Positions 1-8,187 of a DNA stretch of 38,324 bases are shown piece by piece. The notes beneath the pieces are model-generated. The model made no database searches. It was given only the letters and a program-made list of their open reading frames with translations, and had not been told where the DNA came from. Positions within the stretch are counted from its first letter, which is position 1. Each line of letters begins with the position of its first letter. The stretch spans positions 1-38,324 of the forward strand of contig NZ_FUWO01000018.1 of the NCBI RefSeq assembly GCF_900167405.1, read 5' to 3'. The translations under genes were made by a program, and so were the position numbers. The stretch is from Globicatella sulfidifaciens DSM 15739 (lineage in GTDB: Bacteria > Bacillota > Bacilli > Lactobacillales > Aerococcaceae).

Positions 1-2
1 AC

Positions 3-239
3 TTTACGCATCCCTATGCTTCTTGGGAAAGAGGAACGAGTGAGAATCAACATAAATTCATTCGTCGTTTCATTCCAAAAGGTAACTCTATGAGTGACTT
101 AACTCAAAGGGATTGTTTGAGAATACAACAATGGATGAATGATTATCCTAGGAAAATATTAGGTTATCAAACACCTCATGAAGTCTTTACTAAAGCCTTC
201 AAAAAAGCAAGACAAGAGGAAGGACTCGTCAGTGCTTGA
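3..239 (+). CDS. IS30-family transposase, C-terminal fragment
   Basis: An open frame enters from the left window edge and stops at TGA 237-239, giving 78 residues. The motif WERGTSENQHKFIRRFIPKG near its start is the conserved block close to the C-terminus of IS30-family transposases, where the final acidic residue of the DDE triad lies. The rest (LTQRDCLRIQQWMNDYPRK, then the LGYQTPHEVF type ending) is also typical of IS30 C-termini. The stop codon lies inside the left arm of a large inverted repeat (229-335). Only the tail is visible, so whether the element is intact cannot be judged. Family call is firm, copy status is not. Confidence 0.88.
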   Translation, partial: FTHPYASWERGTSENQHKFIRRFIPKGNSMSDLTQRDCLRIQQWMNDYPRKILGYQTPHEVFTKAFKKARQEEGLVSA

Positions 240-335
240 CAACGAGCCTCCTTCAGCATGGCTGAAAGCCTGGGAAGCTGGCAGAAGCCAGCCTTGGAAT
301 GACCTATCATGCCTCAGCTCATTGTCAAGCACTGA
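229..335. repeat. Cloverleaf-like inverted repeat at the transposase 3' end
   Basis: Outer arms 229-247 and 317-335 are reverse complements with a single mismatch over 19 bases. Inside lie two further perfect stems: 252-257 with 261-266, and 277-282 with 287-292 (loop AGAA). The left outer arm contains the last codons and stop of the transposase. No U-tract follows either arm, so it is not an ordinary terminator. It could be a structured end of the insertion element or a separate palindromic repeat inserted beside it. Confidence 0.7.
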
Positions 336-665
336 ACTAGATAGACCAATACAGTAAGTTAGTAGGTAACACATTGTTTACGATAAGTGGCTAACTTCAA
401 CTTGAAATTTCCGAAACTATAACTTAATTGTTTCAAGTAAATAGCAAAATATTAAGTTGTCAAAAAAATTCTTCTCTCAACTCGGTATGACTTTACTATC
501 AAAAAAAGAACTGCAATTCATGAAATCTATCTACCTTAAAGACTGGAAAAGTCCGATCTATTTCAATGCTATGTGTTCTTAGTGAACGATTGACATCCTC
601 AGACAGAAAGCTTAATGTTTCTGTCTGGTCTGTCTAGTCTAAATAATCACTCAAAAAATGTGCTT
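240..665. other. Non-coding gap between IS30 remnant and pxpA
   Basis: Apart from the inverted repeat (to 335) and a stem-loop (600-627) I see no gene. The stretch around 385-415 (GTGGCTAACTTCAACTTGAA and onward) resembles the right terminal repeat of IS30-type elements, but the matching left end is outside the window, so this is only a suggestion. Confidence 0.5.
600..627. other. Perfect 10-bp stem-loop downstream of pxpA
   Basis: CAGACAGAAA (600-609) and TTTCTGTCTG (618-627) are exact reverse complements around an 8-base loop. It lies about 40 bases past the pxpA stop and may mark the 3' end of that transcript. There is no U-run on either strand, so a Rho-independent terminator is not clearly supported; an RNA-stabilising hairpin is an alternative. 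Confidence 0.5.
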
Positions 666-1433
666 TTAAATCAAATTTTGCAACGAAACAATTTGAATAC
701 CTTCGGCAATCAACCGCTGATGGATTTGTTTAGCAAACGTTACTGCATTGGGACCATCCCCATGTATACAAATCGAATCGGCTTCAATCGGAATAACATT
801 ACCATTAATACTGGTAACAGTACCTTCTTTAATCATTTGGATAACCCGATTAATTGCATCATCGGGGTCTTCAATCATGGCGCCTGGTAATTTTCGATTC
901 ACCAATAAACCTTCATCCGTATAAGCACGATCAGCAAACACTTCCGAAGCAACTTTTAATCCACAAGCCTTTGCGGCTTTTAACATCTCACTACCAGATA
1001 ATCCTAAGAAAACTAAATTAGCATCAAAACTGGCAACTGCCTCCGCTATGGCCATGGCTAATTCAGCATCCTGAGCGGCCATATTATATAAAGCGCCATG
1101 TGGCTTTACATGATGTAAGGTCTTTCCTTTTGCTTTAGCAAAGGCACTTAAAGCACCTAATTGATATAAAACATCATTTTTAGCTTCAGTAGGAGTAATA
1201 GACATTGGTCGGCGGCCAAATCCCATTAAATCATTCAAACCAGGATGAGCACCAATCGCCACCTCCTCTTTAACCAATAAATCGACCGTTTTTGCCATGA
1301 CATTGGGATCGGCAGCATGGAATCCACAAGCTACATTTGCTGATGAAATATACTGTGCCAATGCTTGATCGGACCCAATTTGATAAGCACCAAAACTTTC
1401 GCCCATATCAGCATTTAAATCTACTTTTAGCAT
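666..1433 (-). CDS. pxpA: 5-oxoprolinase subunit A (LamB/YcsF family)
   Basis: Encodes 255 residues opening with [15 protein letters not shown], the signature start of the LamB/YcsF (PxpA) family. PxpA acts with PxpB and PxpC in ATP-dependent opening of 5-oxoproline to glutamate in the cytoplasm (established for the bacterial PxpABC enzyme). An upstream in-frame TTG at 1454 would overlap accC, but the ATG at 1433 is preceded by AAGGAGG at good spacing, so I use that start. It is the last gene of a tight minus-strand cluster (pxpB, pxpC, accB, accC, pxpA). Conserved blocks include the [15 protein letters not shown] segment and the VKPHGALYN segment. Length fits the family (about 250). Confidence 0.93.
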   Translation of the reverse strand: MLKVDLNADMGESFGAYQIGSDQALAQYISSANVACGFHAADPNVMAKTVDLLVKEEVAIGAHPGLNDLMGFGRRPMSITPTEAKNDVLYQLGALSAFAKAKGKTLHHVKPHGALYNMAAQDAELAMAIAEAVASFDANLVFLGLSGSEMLKAAKACGLKVASEVFADRAYTDEGLLVNRKLPGAMIEDPDDAINRVIQMIKEGTVTSINGNVIPIEADSICIHGDGPNAVTFAKQIHQRLIAEGIQIVSLQNLI

Positions 1434-1446
1434 GTCTTTCCTCCTT

Positions 1447-2793
1447 CTAATCAAGATGTAACATACGATTCACAAAACCAGTATCCACATTACCTTCAAC
1501 AAATAATGGATGACGCAATAATTGATACTGAAAATCTAAATTCGTTTCGACACCTAAAATAACCGTTTCGTCCAGTGCCGCGCGCATCTTCATAATGGCT
1601 GCCTCACGCGTTGGGGCATGAACTAAAATTTTGGCAATCATTGAATCATAGTCTGGCGGTATGACATAACCACTGTATAAAGCAGTATCGACTCGCACAC
1701 CATTACCTGCCGGTAAATGTAAATGGGTGACTTCACCAGGATTCGGCATAAAGTTCTTCTCCGGTATTTCGGCATTAATACGACATTCAATCGCATGGCC
1801 ACGTAATTGTACTTCTTCTTGTTTAAAACTTAATTTCTCACCATTAGCGACTCTTATTTGTTCAATAATTAAATCGGTGCCAGTCACCATTTCAGTCACA
1901 CCATGCTCTACTTGTATACGAGTATTCATTTCCATAAAGTAAAAATTACCTTCATTATCTAGAATAAACTCTACTGTTCCTGCATTGACATAACCAACGG
2001 TGGTGGCTGCTAATACAGCTGCTTCACTCATTGCTTGACGGATTGTATCATCAATTGCGGGTGAAGGGGCTTCTTCGATTAACTTTTGGTGGTTACGTTG
2101 GGTAGAACAATCACGCTCACCTAAAGCGACCACATTGCCATGCGTGTCAGCAATGATTTGAATTTCAACGTGTTTTGGATTGACAATAAATCGTTCTAAA
2201 TACATCGCATCACTACTGAAGGAATTAATGGATTCCAGCTGCGCCATATTAAACAAACGTTTAAATTCACTTGGCTCATGGGCTACTCGCATCCCTTTAC
2301 CACCACCACCTGCAGCTGCTTTAATCATAACCGGATATCCAATAACTTCTGCTGCTTTTATCGCATCATCAACATCGTGAACAGTACCTTCTGTACCAGG
2401 AACAATTGGGACTCCAGCAGTCTTCATCGTTTGACGGGCATGAGATTTATCCCCCATCTTTTCCATCACATCCCCTTCAGGACCGATGAAAATAACGCCA
2501 TGCTCTTGACAAAGTCTAGCAAAATTAGGATTTTCTGATAAAAAGCCAAACCCTGGGTGAATGGCATCGGCTCCGATATTAATCGCGGCCGTTAAAATAC
2601 TTTCTTGATTCAAATAACTATTACGTGCAGGACCTTCTCCAATACAGATACGCTGATCAGCCAGTTTAACATGAAGACTATCTTTATCTTCAACAGAATA
2701 GATAGCCACACTACGGATTCCCATATTACGACAGGCACGAATGATTCGTACAGCTATTTCGCCACGATTTGCTACTAATAATTTTTTAATCAT
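1447..2793 (-). CDS. accC: Biotin carboxylase subunit (AccC type)
   Basis: 448 residues of a biotin carboxylase: ATP-dependent carboxylation of biotin on a carrier protein with bicarbonate. Visible are the N-terminal [17 protein letters not shown] motif, [10 protein letters not shown] near residue 80, the ATP-grasp glycine-rich loop [11 protein letters not shown] (158-168) and the catalytic [14 protein letters not shown] block. Most relatives read VEHPVTE; the proline is a glycine here. AAGGAG lies 7 bases before the ATG. The gene follows accB directly and its end overlaps the ribosome site region of pxpA. In this context it probably serves the PxpBC proteins rather than fatty-acid synthesis, because no accA, accD or other acyl-CoA carboxyltransferase is nearby (inference). 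Confidence 0.93.
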   Translation of the reverse strand: MIKKLLVANRGEIAVRIIRACRNMGIRSVAIYSVEDKDSLHVKLADQRICIGEGPARNSYLNQESILTAAINIGADAIHPGFGFLSENPNFARLCQEHGVIFIGPEGDVMEKMGDKSHARQTMKTAGVPIVPGTEGTVHDVDDAIKAAEVIGYPVMIKAAAGGGGKGMRVAHEPSEFKRLFNMAQLESINSFSSDAMYLERFIVNPKHVEIQIIADTHGNVVALGERDCSTQRNHQKLIEEAPSPAIDDTIRQAMSEAAVLAATTVGYVNAGTVEFILDNEGNFYFMEMNTRIQVEHGVTEMVTGTDLIIEQIRVANGEKLSFKQEEVQLRGHAIECRINAEIPEKNFMPNPGEVTHLHLPAGNGVRVDTALYSGYVIPPDYDSMIAKILVHAPTREAAIMKMRAALDETVILGVETNLDFQYQLLRHPLFVEGNVDTGFVNRMLHLD

Positions 2794-2820
2794 TGTACGA
2801 CTCCTTCCGTTCCACTGTGA

Positions 2821-3249
2821 TTATATTTTTTTCACGCGGAATAATGGTTGCCCGTATTCGACTTTTTGTTCATTACTTACTAATACGGCATCAATAATAC
2901 AATCATAGTTGCATTGAATTTCATTCATTAATTTCATCGCTTCGACAATACAGACGGTTTCACCTTTTTTAACAGTATCTCCTACTGACACATAGGCTGG
3001 TACATCCGGACCTGAAGCTGAATAAAAAGTCCCGACAATGGGAGAGGTGATATACAAGTCTTGATCTGACTCTTCATTATCACTATCTTTTTCAGGTTTT
3101 TCTGCTTGAGTGCTAATAGCAGTTGTGGGTTGTCCCATTTCTCCTTTGCGACTCATTTTAATTTTAGTGTCACCATCTTCTATCATAAATTCTAATAAAG
3201 ATGATTCTTCAACAATTTGTACTAATGCTTTAATTTTTTCTAAATCCAT
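2821..3249 (-). CDS. accB: Biotin carboxyl carrier protein (AccB type)
   Basis: 142 residues. The N-terminal part (MDLEKIKALVQIVEESSLLE) is the usual AccB helix, followed by an acidic, polar linker (about 40-65) and a biotinyl domain with the EAMKLMNE motif; K106 would carry biotin. The start at 3249 is chosen because AGGAGG lies 9 bases before it; a longer frame to 3270 has no such site and would run into pxpC. It lies between pxpC and accC, so carrier, carboxylase and PxpB/PxpC are made from one transcript. It is a genuine biotin carrier by motif; its physiological partner enzyme is inferred from position. Confidence 0.92.
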   Translation of the reverse strand: MDLEKIKALVQIVEESSLLEFMIEDGDTKIKMSRKGEMGQPTTAISTQAEKPEKDSDNEESDQDLYITSPIVGTFYSASGPDVPAYVSVGDTVKKGETVCIVEAMKLMNEIQCNYDCIIDAVLVSNEQKVEYGQPLFRVKKI

Positions 3250-3262
3250 TATTCGTTTCCTC

Positions 3263-4267
3263 CTATTCAAATAACGTCGTCAAGCGTTTAGCCACTAAAC
3301 GAACATCTAATACCTCTTGACAGGGTTGATGGATAGTATGGCGCATTTGACTAAATTCCCGTTGTTCTGCCAATAATAATTGTTGCGCTTTTTCGACTGA
3401 AATCGCCTCAAAACGAATTTTATGGTCTGTTTTACGTTGGACTAGTTTCGGGATATCCACCGAAGCAACTGTCGCGATTTTGGCATAGCCTCCGGTAGTT
3501 TGACGATCCGCTAACAATATAATGGGTTTACCATGAGCGGGCACTTGGATAGAACCAAAGGCGGTACCGTCTGAAATGATATCTGCTTTCCCCTTATGGG
3601 CAATATAAGGACCATCTAATCGACAACCCATGCGGTCAAAATCACTGGTCACCGTATATTCTTCATTTAAAAAGGTCCTTATTCCATCCGAGGTAAACAT
3701 ATCACTTTGAGGCCCCATCACTACCCGAATGATAGCTTCTTCTTGATCAAATTCATCCATATCTAAAGTCCGTGATGAGAAATAAGGTAGATAGCGTCGT
3801 TTTATCCGAAAGCCAATAAAATCATTTTCTTTTAGACGACGTCCTTTGAAGCCTCCAATCTCACTTTTAGTATTGGTTGAGCGACTGCCCATCACGACGG
3901 GAATGCTTAAATAACTAGAAAAAGCGATATACCCTCTCGTTCCAGTACGGGCTCCTCCAAACGATAAAACATCCCTTTTATAAACATAAATGGCGGTATA
4001 CATCGGTATTGACTCATCATTAATCTTCGGCTGAAAATCGCCACCGGTAATCGCGATAATGGTTTCGGCTGTAAATTCAAGTGTTGGTCCCGTTAATGCA
4101 AATTCTAAAACAGCCTCATTTTCAGGATTATCAATTAATAGATTAGCAATTTTGAAAGAACGAACATCCATGACGCCCGCCACTCCGAATCCTTGGCTTT
4201 GATAGCCCATTCGACCAATATCTTGAACCGTCGTATAAATTCCGGCCTTTAATACTCTAATCCCCAT
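3263..4267 (-). CDS. pxpC: 5-oxoprolinase subunit C (KipA/biotin-dependent carboxyltransferase-like)
   Basis: 334 residues of the KipA/PxpC family, starting MGIRVLKAGIYTTVQDIGR with the typical T-VQD-GR block, then GYQSQGFGVAGVMD and, later, ILLADRQTTGGYAKIATV. The family is homologous to half of the carboxyltransferase domain of urea carboxylase and forms a heteromer with PxpB. It starts two bases after the pxpB stop, with GAGGAGGGG just upstream, so the two are translationally coupled. Role: cytoplasmic ATP-dependent 5-oxoprolinase with PxpA and PxpB; the older KipA name (sporulation kinase inhibitor antagonist) reflects a Bacillus role that is not expected here. Confidence 0.93.
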   Translation of the reverse strand: MGIRVLKAGIYTTVQDIGRMGYQSQGFGVAGVMDVRSFKIANLLIDNPENEAVLEFALTGPTLEFTAETIIAITGGDFQPKINDESIPMYTAIYVYKRDVLSFGGARTGTRGYIAFSSYLSIPVVMGSRSTNTKSEIGGFKGRRLKENDFIGFRIKRRYLPYFSSRTLDMDEFDQEEAIIRVVMGPQSDMFTSDGIRTFLNEEYTVTSDFDRMGCRLDGPYIAHKGKADIISDGTAFGSIQVPAHGKPIILLADRQTTGGYAKIATVASVDIPKLVQRKTDHKIRFEAISVEKAQQLLLAEQREFSQMRHTIHQPCQEVLDVRLVAKRLTTLFE

Positions 4268-4269
4268 GC

Positions 4270-4995
4270 TTACCCCTCCTCTACAACATTCACTTGATAC
4301 TCACCAGCTGCAACTGCGGCTTCAATTTCTTGATAGGTCGCTTGGTCAACGGGTACAAAACGTATATAATCTCCTGCTTCAAATAAAATTGGTTCTTCTC
4401 GCTCTGGGTCATATGTTTTGATTGGCGTACGTCCTAACAATTGCCAACCACCTGGGGATTCTAGGGGATAAATCCCTGTTTGTGATCCACCAATCCCTAC
4501 ACTCCCGGCTGGAATTGCTTTTCGTGGATTATTCAAACGCGGAGTATGAATCCGCTCATCTAATCCCCCTAGATAGCTAAAGCCTGGCAAGAAACCTAAC
4601 ATATAGATTAAATAGTCGGTTCCGGAATGAATTTGAATTAATTCCTCCTTGGTCAATTGTGCGTTTTTCGCAATAAACTCAATATCAGGCCCATACTCAC
4701 CACCATAACAAACGGGAATTTCAAAAATGCGTTTTTTTAGCTGATTATTACTGATTTCAATGGTTAATAAATCTTCAGTTATCTTTTTTAAACGTTGAAA
4801 AGTAATAATACGCGGATCATAATTGATTAATAAGCTAGAAAAAGCTGGTATAAAATCAATGACCCCTTCAATTTTTTGATCTTTAAACAATGATACCAAA
4901 CCGGTAATCTTTTGATTAATTTTCGGATCAATTACGGCTCCCCATTCGACTAACATCGAAGCGTCACCATGTGGTACAATTTTTACTTCGCTCAT
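4270..4995 (-). CDS. pxpB: 5-oxoprolinase subunit B (KipI/allophanate hydrolase subunit 1 family)
   Basis: 241 residues. Family hallmarks are the N-terminal PHGDASMLVEWG, the central IHSGTDYLIYMLGFLPGFSYLGG-type block (here around residues 121-144) and RKAIPAGSVGIGGSQTGIYP. PxpB pairs with PxpC. It is the first gene of the five-gene cluster; GAGGTG lies a few bases upstream of the ATG, and a candidate promoter lies 65-95 bases before it. The preceding permease gene is separated by a strong terminator and 336 bases, so this operon is probably transcribed from its own promoter with some read-through. Confidence 0.93.
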   Translation of the reverse strand: MSEVKIVPHGDASMLVEWGAVIDPKINQKITGLVSLFKDQKIEGVIDFIPAFSSLLINYDPRIITFQRLKKITEDLLTIEISNNQLKKRIFEIPVCYGGEYGPDIEFIAKNAQLTKEELIQIHSGTDYLIYMLGFLPGFSYLGGLDERIHTPRLNNPRKAIPAGSVGIGGSQTGIYPLESPGGWQLLGRTPIKTYDPEREEPILFEAGDYIRFVPVDQATYQEIEAAVAAGEYQVNVVEEG

Positions 4996-5060
4996 TTTTT
5001 CACCTCATCTGCCATTGCTATGACTGCTATATTGATAACAGCCTTTCATAAAATCTTCAT

Positions 5061-5089
5061 ATTCTAATATTATCATAATTGGGAATGAA
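5061..5089 (-). promoter_or_regulatory. Candidate promoter of the pxpB operon
   Basis: On the minus strand TTCATT (5084-5089) and TAGAAT (5061-5066) are separated by 17 bases. The -35 match is only moderate. It is the best sigma-A-like pair before pxpB. Confidence 0.35.
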
Positions 5090-5138
5090 CCAGAAATAGA
5101 AAATCAAATGATTTGCGCTTCGTCTGTTCGCCCCCGCA

Positions 5139-5281
5139 CAGTGGAGTAAGACTCAAACAAGTCATTAAGACGCTGGTTAAGACCACTCAACCAATGCGCT
5201 TTTAATTAACGGACAATCACTTGATTGGTTTTATCAAGTTAATGCCTATCCTCATTAAGAATTTTTGAAGTTACTATACTC
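5139..5281 (-). repeat. Dispersed intergenic repeat, copy A
   Basis: Read on the minus strand this sequence parallels copy B at 24961-25061 (plus strand). Both begin GAGTATA..AACTT.AAAAATT, share CGTTAA followed by AAGCGC, then TTGAGTGG / TGGAGTGG, CGTCTTAATGAC / TGTCTTAAAGAC and TTGTTTGAG / TAGTTTGAG, and finish TACTCC / CACTCC. Copy A has about 35 extra bases near its start. It is non-coding, between the permease terminator and the pxpB promoter. Confidence 0.65.
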
Positions 5282-5323
5282 AAAACAAATAAAGGAGCAA
5301 GCACTCGGCTCAATACTCCTTTA
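5281..5323 (-). terminator. Terminator of the NRAMP-like permease gene
   Basis: Minus-strand RNA would pair TAAAGGAG (complement of 5316-5323) with CTCCTTTA (complement of 5290-5297), followed by the U-rich TTTGTTTTG stretch. It lies about 10 bases past the permease stop. Confidence 0.8.
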
Positions 5324-5331
5324 TACTCATT

Positions 5332-6531
5332 TTAGCTAAATAATTGACCCAAATTTCCCAACGATTGAATACCCATAAAAGCAGTTAAAATAACCACTAT
5401 AATACCTAATACCCATAAAACTTTAGGGTGCTTGTAGTTGGGTCCCATAATTGCTGGATTATTGGCTGCTAATAAACTGATACCTAAAGTAACGGGTAAA
5501 ATTAATCCATTAAATGAACCGGCTATTACTAATAGGGTCGCTGGATTACCTAAAAAAGCCATCACCAAAGTCGATACCGCAATAAAACCAATGATAACTT
5601 GTTTTTCATACTTAGCTACCGATTTACTTAGTGTTTTCAAGAAAGAAACAGAGGTATAAGCCGCACCCACAATCGATGAAACTGCTGCTGATAATAAGAC
5701 TAAACCAAAGAAACGATAGCCAATTTCGCCGGCTCCTTGTTTAAAGGCATCGGCTGCTGGGTTGTTAGGATCAAGTGAAACACCTTTACTAATCACACCA
5801 AAGATAGCTAAGAATAAAAATACACGCACAATCGAAGCAATTGAAATCCCCATAACAGAACTTTGCTTAATATGTGGCAAGTTTTCTTCAGAGGTAATGC
5901 CGGCATCAATTAAACGGTGAGCGCCAGCAAAAGTAATATAACCGCCAACTGTTCCTCCTAATAAAGTTAAAATCGCTGTAAATAATGAATCACTCGTTGC
6001 TGTAGGAAATAGCGATTCTTTTAATGCTGTCCCAATCGGTGGTTGCACAATGAGAATGACAAGGAAAATAACGACAATCATAATCGCTCCCAATACTTTA
6101 GTAAAAGTATCCATCGCTTTCATGGCATCTTTAAGTAAAAAAACCATGATCGCGATGGCGCCAGCTAAAAAGTAACCAAACTGAGTTGGAATCCCTAATA
6201 AAGTATTAAATCCTAATGCTCCACCACCTACATTACCAATATTAAAGACTAATCCACCTAATACGACCAGAGCCGCGACAAAATATCCTAGACCTGGTAA
6301 TACTTTATTCGCGACATCTTGACCACGTAGTCCAGTGACACATAAAACACGCCACACGTTTAATTGCACTATAGCTGCTAAAATAATGGTAATAATAATA
6401 ACAAAACCAAAGCTACCTTGCAGATCATTGGTAAATTTAGCTGTTTGCGTTAGGAAACCGGGTCCAATTGCTGAAGTCGCCATAATAAAGGCTGCTCCAA
6501 TTAAAGCACTTGTTTTCTTCTTCGTATCCAT
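5332..6531 (-). CDS. NRAMP-superfamily permease lacking the metal motif
   Basis: 399 residues, very hydrophobic, about 11 membrane helices, polytopic inner-membrane transporter of the NRAMP superfamily (the YcsG-type relatives sit beside YcsF/PxpA in Bacillus). The first helix reads ATSAIGPGFLTQTAK where true Mn/Fe NRAMPs carry DPGN, and helix 6 reads GGYITFAGAH where they carry the MPH motif. The metal-ligating Asp, Asn and Met are therefore absent. Together with its position upstream of the pxp cluster this suggests a substrate other than a divalent metal, perhaps 5-oxoproline (inference). AAAGGAA precedes the ATG; a good promoter and terminator make it a single-gene unit. Confidence 0.85.
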   Translation of the reverse strand: MDTKKKTSALIGAAFIMATSAIGPGFLTQTAKFTNDLQGSFGFVIIITIILAAIVQLNVWRVLCVTGLRGQDVANKVLPGLGYFVAALVVLGGLVFNIGNVGGGALGFNTLLGIPTQFGYFLAGAIAIMVFLLKDAMKAMDTFTKVLGAIMIVVIFLVILIVQPPIGTALKESLFPTATSDSLFTAILTLLGGTVGGYITFAGAHRLIDAGITSEENLPHIKQSSVMGISIASIVRVFLFLAIFGVISKGVSLDPNNPAADAFKQGAGEIGYRFFGLVLLSAAVSSIVGAAYTSVSFLKTLSKSVAKYEKQVIIGFIAVSTLVMAFLGNPATLLVIAGSFNGLILPVTLGISLLAANNPAIMGPNYKHPKVLWVLGIIVVILTAFMGIQSLGNLGQLFS

Positions 6532-6569
6532 TTGAAATATTCCTTTCTAATATAAAATGATTTAAACTT

Positions 6570-6598
6570 ATTATAATCAAATTTTAATTTATTAGCAA
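6570..6598 (-). promoter_or_regulatory. Promoter of the NRAMP-like permease
   Basis: Minus strand TTGCTA (6593-6598), 17-base spacer, TATAAT (6570-6575), about 40 bases before the start codon. Confidence 0.75.
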
Positions 6599-6690
6599 AT
6601 TCTTTTTAACAACTCATGTTACATTATCTAACATCCGCAATGATATAGCCTATTTTCAGCTGTTTCAGTCAACAATAACTTAAGTATATT

Positions 6691-6722
6691 AAAAAAAGAT
6701 GAGAAACGTATTCTCATCTTTT
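6691..6722 (-). terminator. Terminator of the pcrA-gatB operon
   Basis: Arms 6694-6705 and 6711-6722 form a perfect 12-bp stem with a 5-base loop; the minus-strand RNA then runs into U residues. It lies 20 bases past the gatB stop. Confidence 0.92.
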
Positions 6723-6741
6723 AGGACTGTTAATAAAATTT

Positions 6742-8175
6742 TTATTTTAACTTATTCAAAGTCGCCATCAATAATTTATTCACGACTTGAGGATTCGCTT
6801 GACCACGCGTTTGTTTCATCACTTGTCCAACGAAGAAACCAACTGCACGATCTTTACCATTACGGAAGTCTTCTAAAGAAGATTCATTTTTTGCAATGAC
6901 TTCATCAATAATCGGTTGTAATTTAGCTGGATCACTCAATTGAACCATCCCACGCGCTTCAACGATTTCCTTCGCATCGCCACCTTCTTCAGCTAAAATC
7001 TTGAATAATTGTTTGGCGATTTTTGAAGAAATGGTGCCATCTTCAATCAATTGAATCATTTGTGCTAAATTCTTCGGTGTTAACTTGATTTCTTCTAGGG
7101 TGGTTTTCTCACTGTTTAAGTAAGCTGACACATCACCCATTAACCAATTAGAAGCTAATTTGGCATCAGCACCATTCGCCACTGTTTGATCAAAGAAATC
7201 TGACATTGTTTTCGTTAAAGTCAAGACCATCGCATCATACTCAGGTAAGCCATATTCTTTCGTATAACGTTGACGACGAACGTCTGGCATTTCAGGAATC
7301 GTGGCTTTCACCGATTCAATCCATTCTTCATCGATGGTGACCGGTGGTAAATCGGGTTCTGGGAAATAACGATAATCCGCTGCACCTTCTTTAGTACGCA
7401 TTAAAATGGTTTTACCAGTTGCTTCATCATAACGACGAGTTTCTTGTTGAATTTTACCACCTGCTAGTAATATTTGCGCTTGACGTTTTTCTTCAAACTC
7501 TAAACCTTTACGAACAAAGTTAAAACTGTTTAAATTTTTCAACTCTGTTTTGGTCCCAAATGCTTCTTGGCCAAATGGACGAATGGAAATATTACCATCA
7601 CAACGTAATGATCCCTCTTCCATCTTCACATCCGAAACTTCAGTATACATAATTTTTTCACGTAACGCTTCTAAGAAAGCATACGCCTCTTGAGGAGAAC
7701 GTATATCCGCTTCGGTTACAATCTCAATTAAAGGGGTTCCTTGACGGTTAAAATCCACATAAGAATAGCCATCAGTACCGTGAGTGTTTTTACCCGCATC
7801 TTCTTCTAAATGGACACGTTCAATGCGAATACGACGAGGATGCCCTTCTACTTCGATGTCGATATAACCATTTTGTCCAATTGGATAATCGGCTTGCGAA
7901 ATTTGGTAAGCTGTTGGATTATCTGGATAAAAATAATTTTTACGGTCAAAACGCATTTCACGATTAATCTCACAGTTTAATGCCAATGAAGCACGCATGC
8001 CAAATTCAATGGCACGTTTATTCATAACGGGTAATGCTCCTGGATAACCCCAGTCTTTTTCATTGGTATTCGTATTCGGTTCGGCACCAAAATGAGCAGG
8101 TGACGTACTGAATATTTTAGAATCAGTTTTTAATTCAACGTGGACTTCTAATCCAATAACAGTTTCAAAATTCAT
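6742..8175 (-). CDS. gatB: Aspartyl/glutamyl-tRNA amidotransferase subunit B
   Basis: 477 residues, full length for GatB. With GatA and GatC it converts Glu-tRNA-Gln (and Asp-tRNA-Asn where needed) to the amidated form in organisms lacking glutaminyl-tRNA synthetase. Starts [17 protein letters not shown], with the [14 protein letters not shown] block and the C-terminal YqeY-like tail ([18 protein letters not shown]). AGGAGG lies 8 bases before the ATG. Last gene of the pcrA-ligA-camS-gatC-gatA-gatB operon, followed by a strong terminator. Confidence 0.97.
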   Translation of the reverse strand: MNFETVIGLEVHVELKTDSKIFSTSPAHFGAEPNTNTNEKDWGYPGALPVMNKRAIEFGMRASLALNCEINREMRFDRKNYFYPDNPTAYQISQADYPIGQNGYIDIEVEGHPRRIRIERVHLEEDAGKNTHGTDGYSYVDFNRQGTPLIEIVTEADIRSPQEAYAFLEALREKIMYTEVSDVKMEEGSLRCDGNISIRPFGQEAFGTKTELKNLNSFNFVRKGLEFEEKRQAQILLAGGKIQQETRRYDEATGKTILMRTKEGAADYRYFPEPDLPPVTIDEEWIESVKATIPEMPDVRRQRYTKEYGLPEYDAMVLTLTKTMSDFFDQTVANGADAKLASNWLMGDVSAYLNSEKTTLEEIKLTPKNLAQMIQLIEDGTISSKIAKQLFKILAEEGGDAKEIVEARGMVQLSDPAKLQPIIDEVIAKNESSLEDFRNGKDRAVGFFVGQVMKQTRGQANPQVVNKLLMATLNKLK

Positions 8176-8187
8176 TTGTCTTACCTC

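Noticed and set aside
159-374. Minus-strand ORF of 71 codons opposite the transposase end
   Set aside because: It arises from the inverted repeat and the antisense of the transposase; no ribosome site.
615-890. Plus-strand ORF overlapping pxpA 3' end
   Set aside because: Shadow of pxpA with no start signal.
5332-6531. Annotating the permease as a Mn/Fe transporter
   Set aside because: Required DPGN and MPH motifs are missing.
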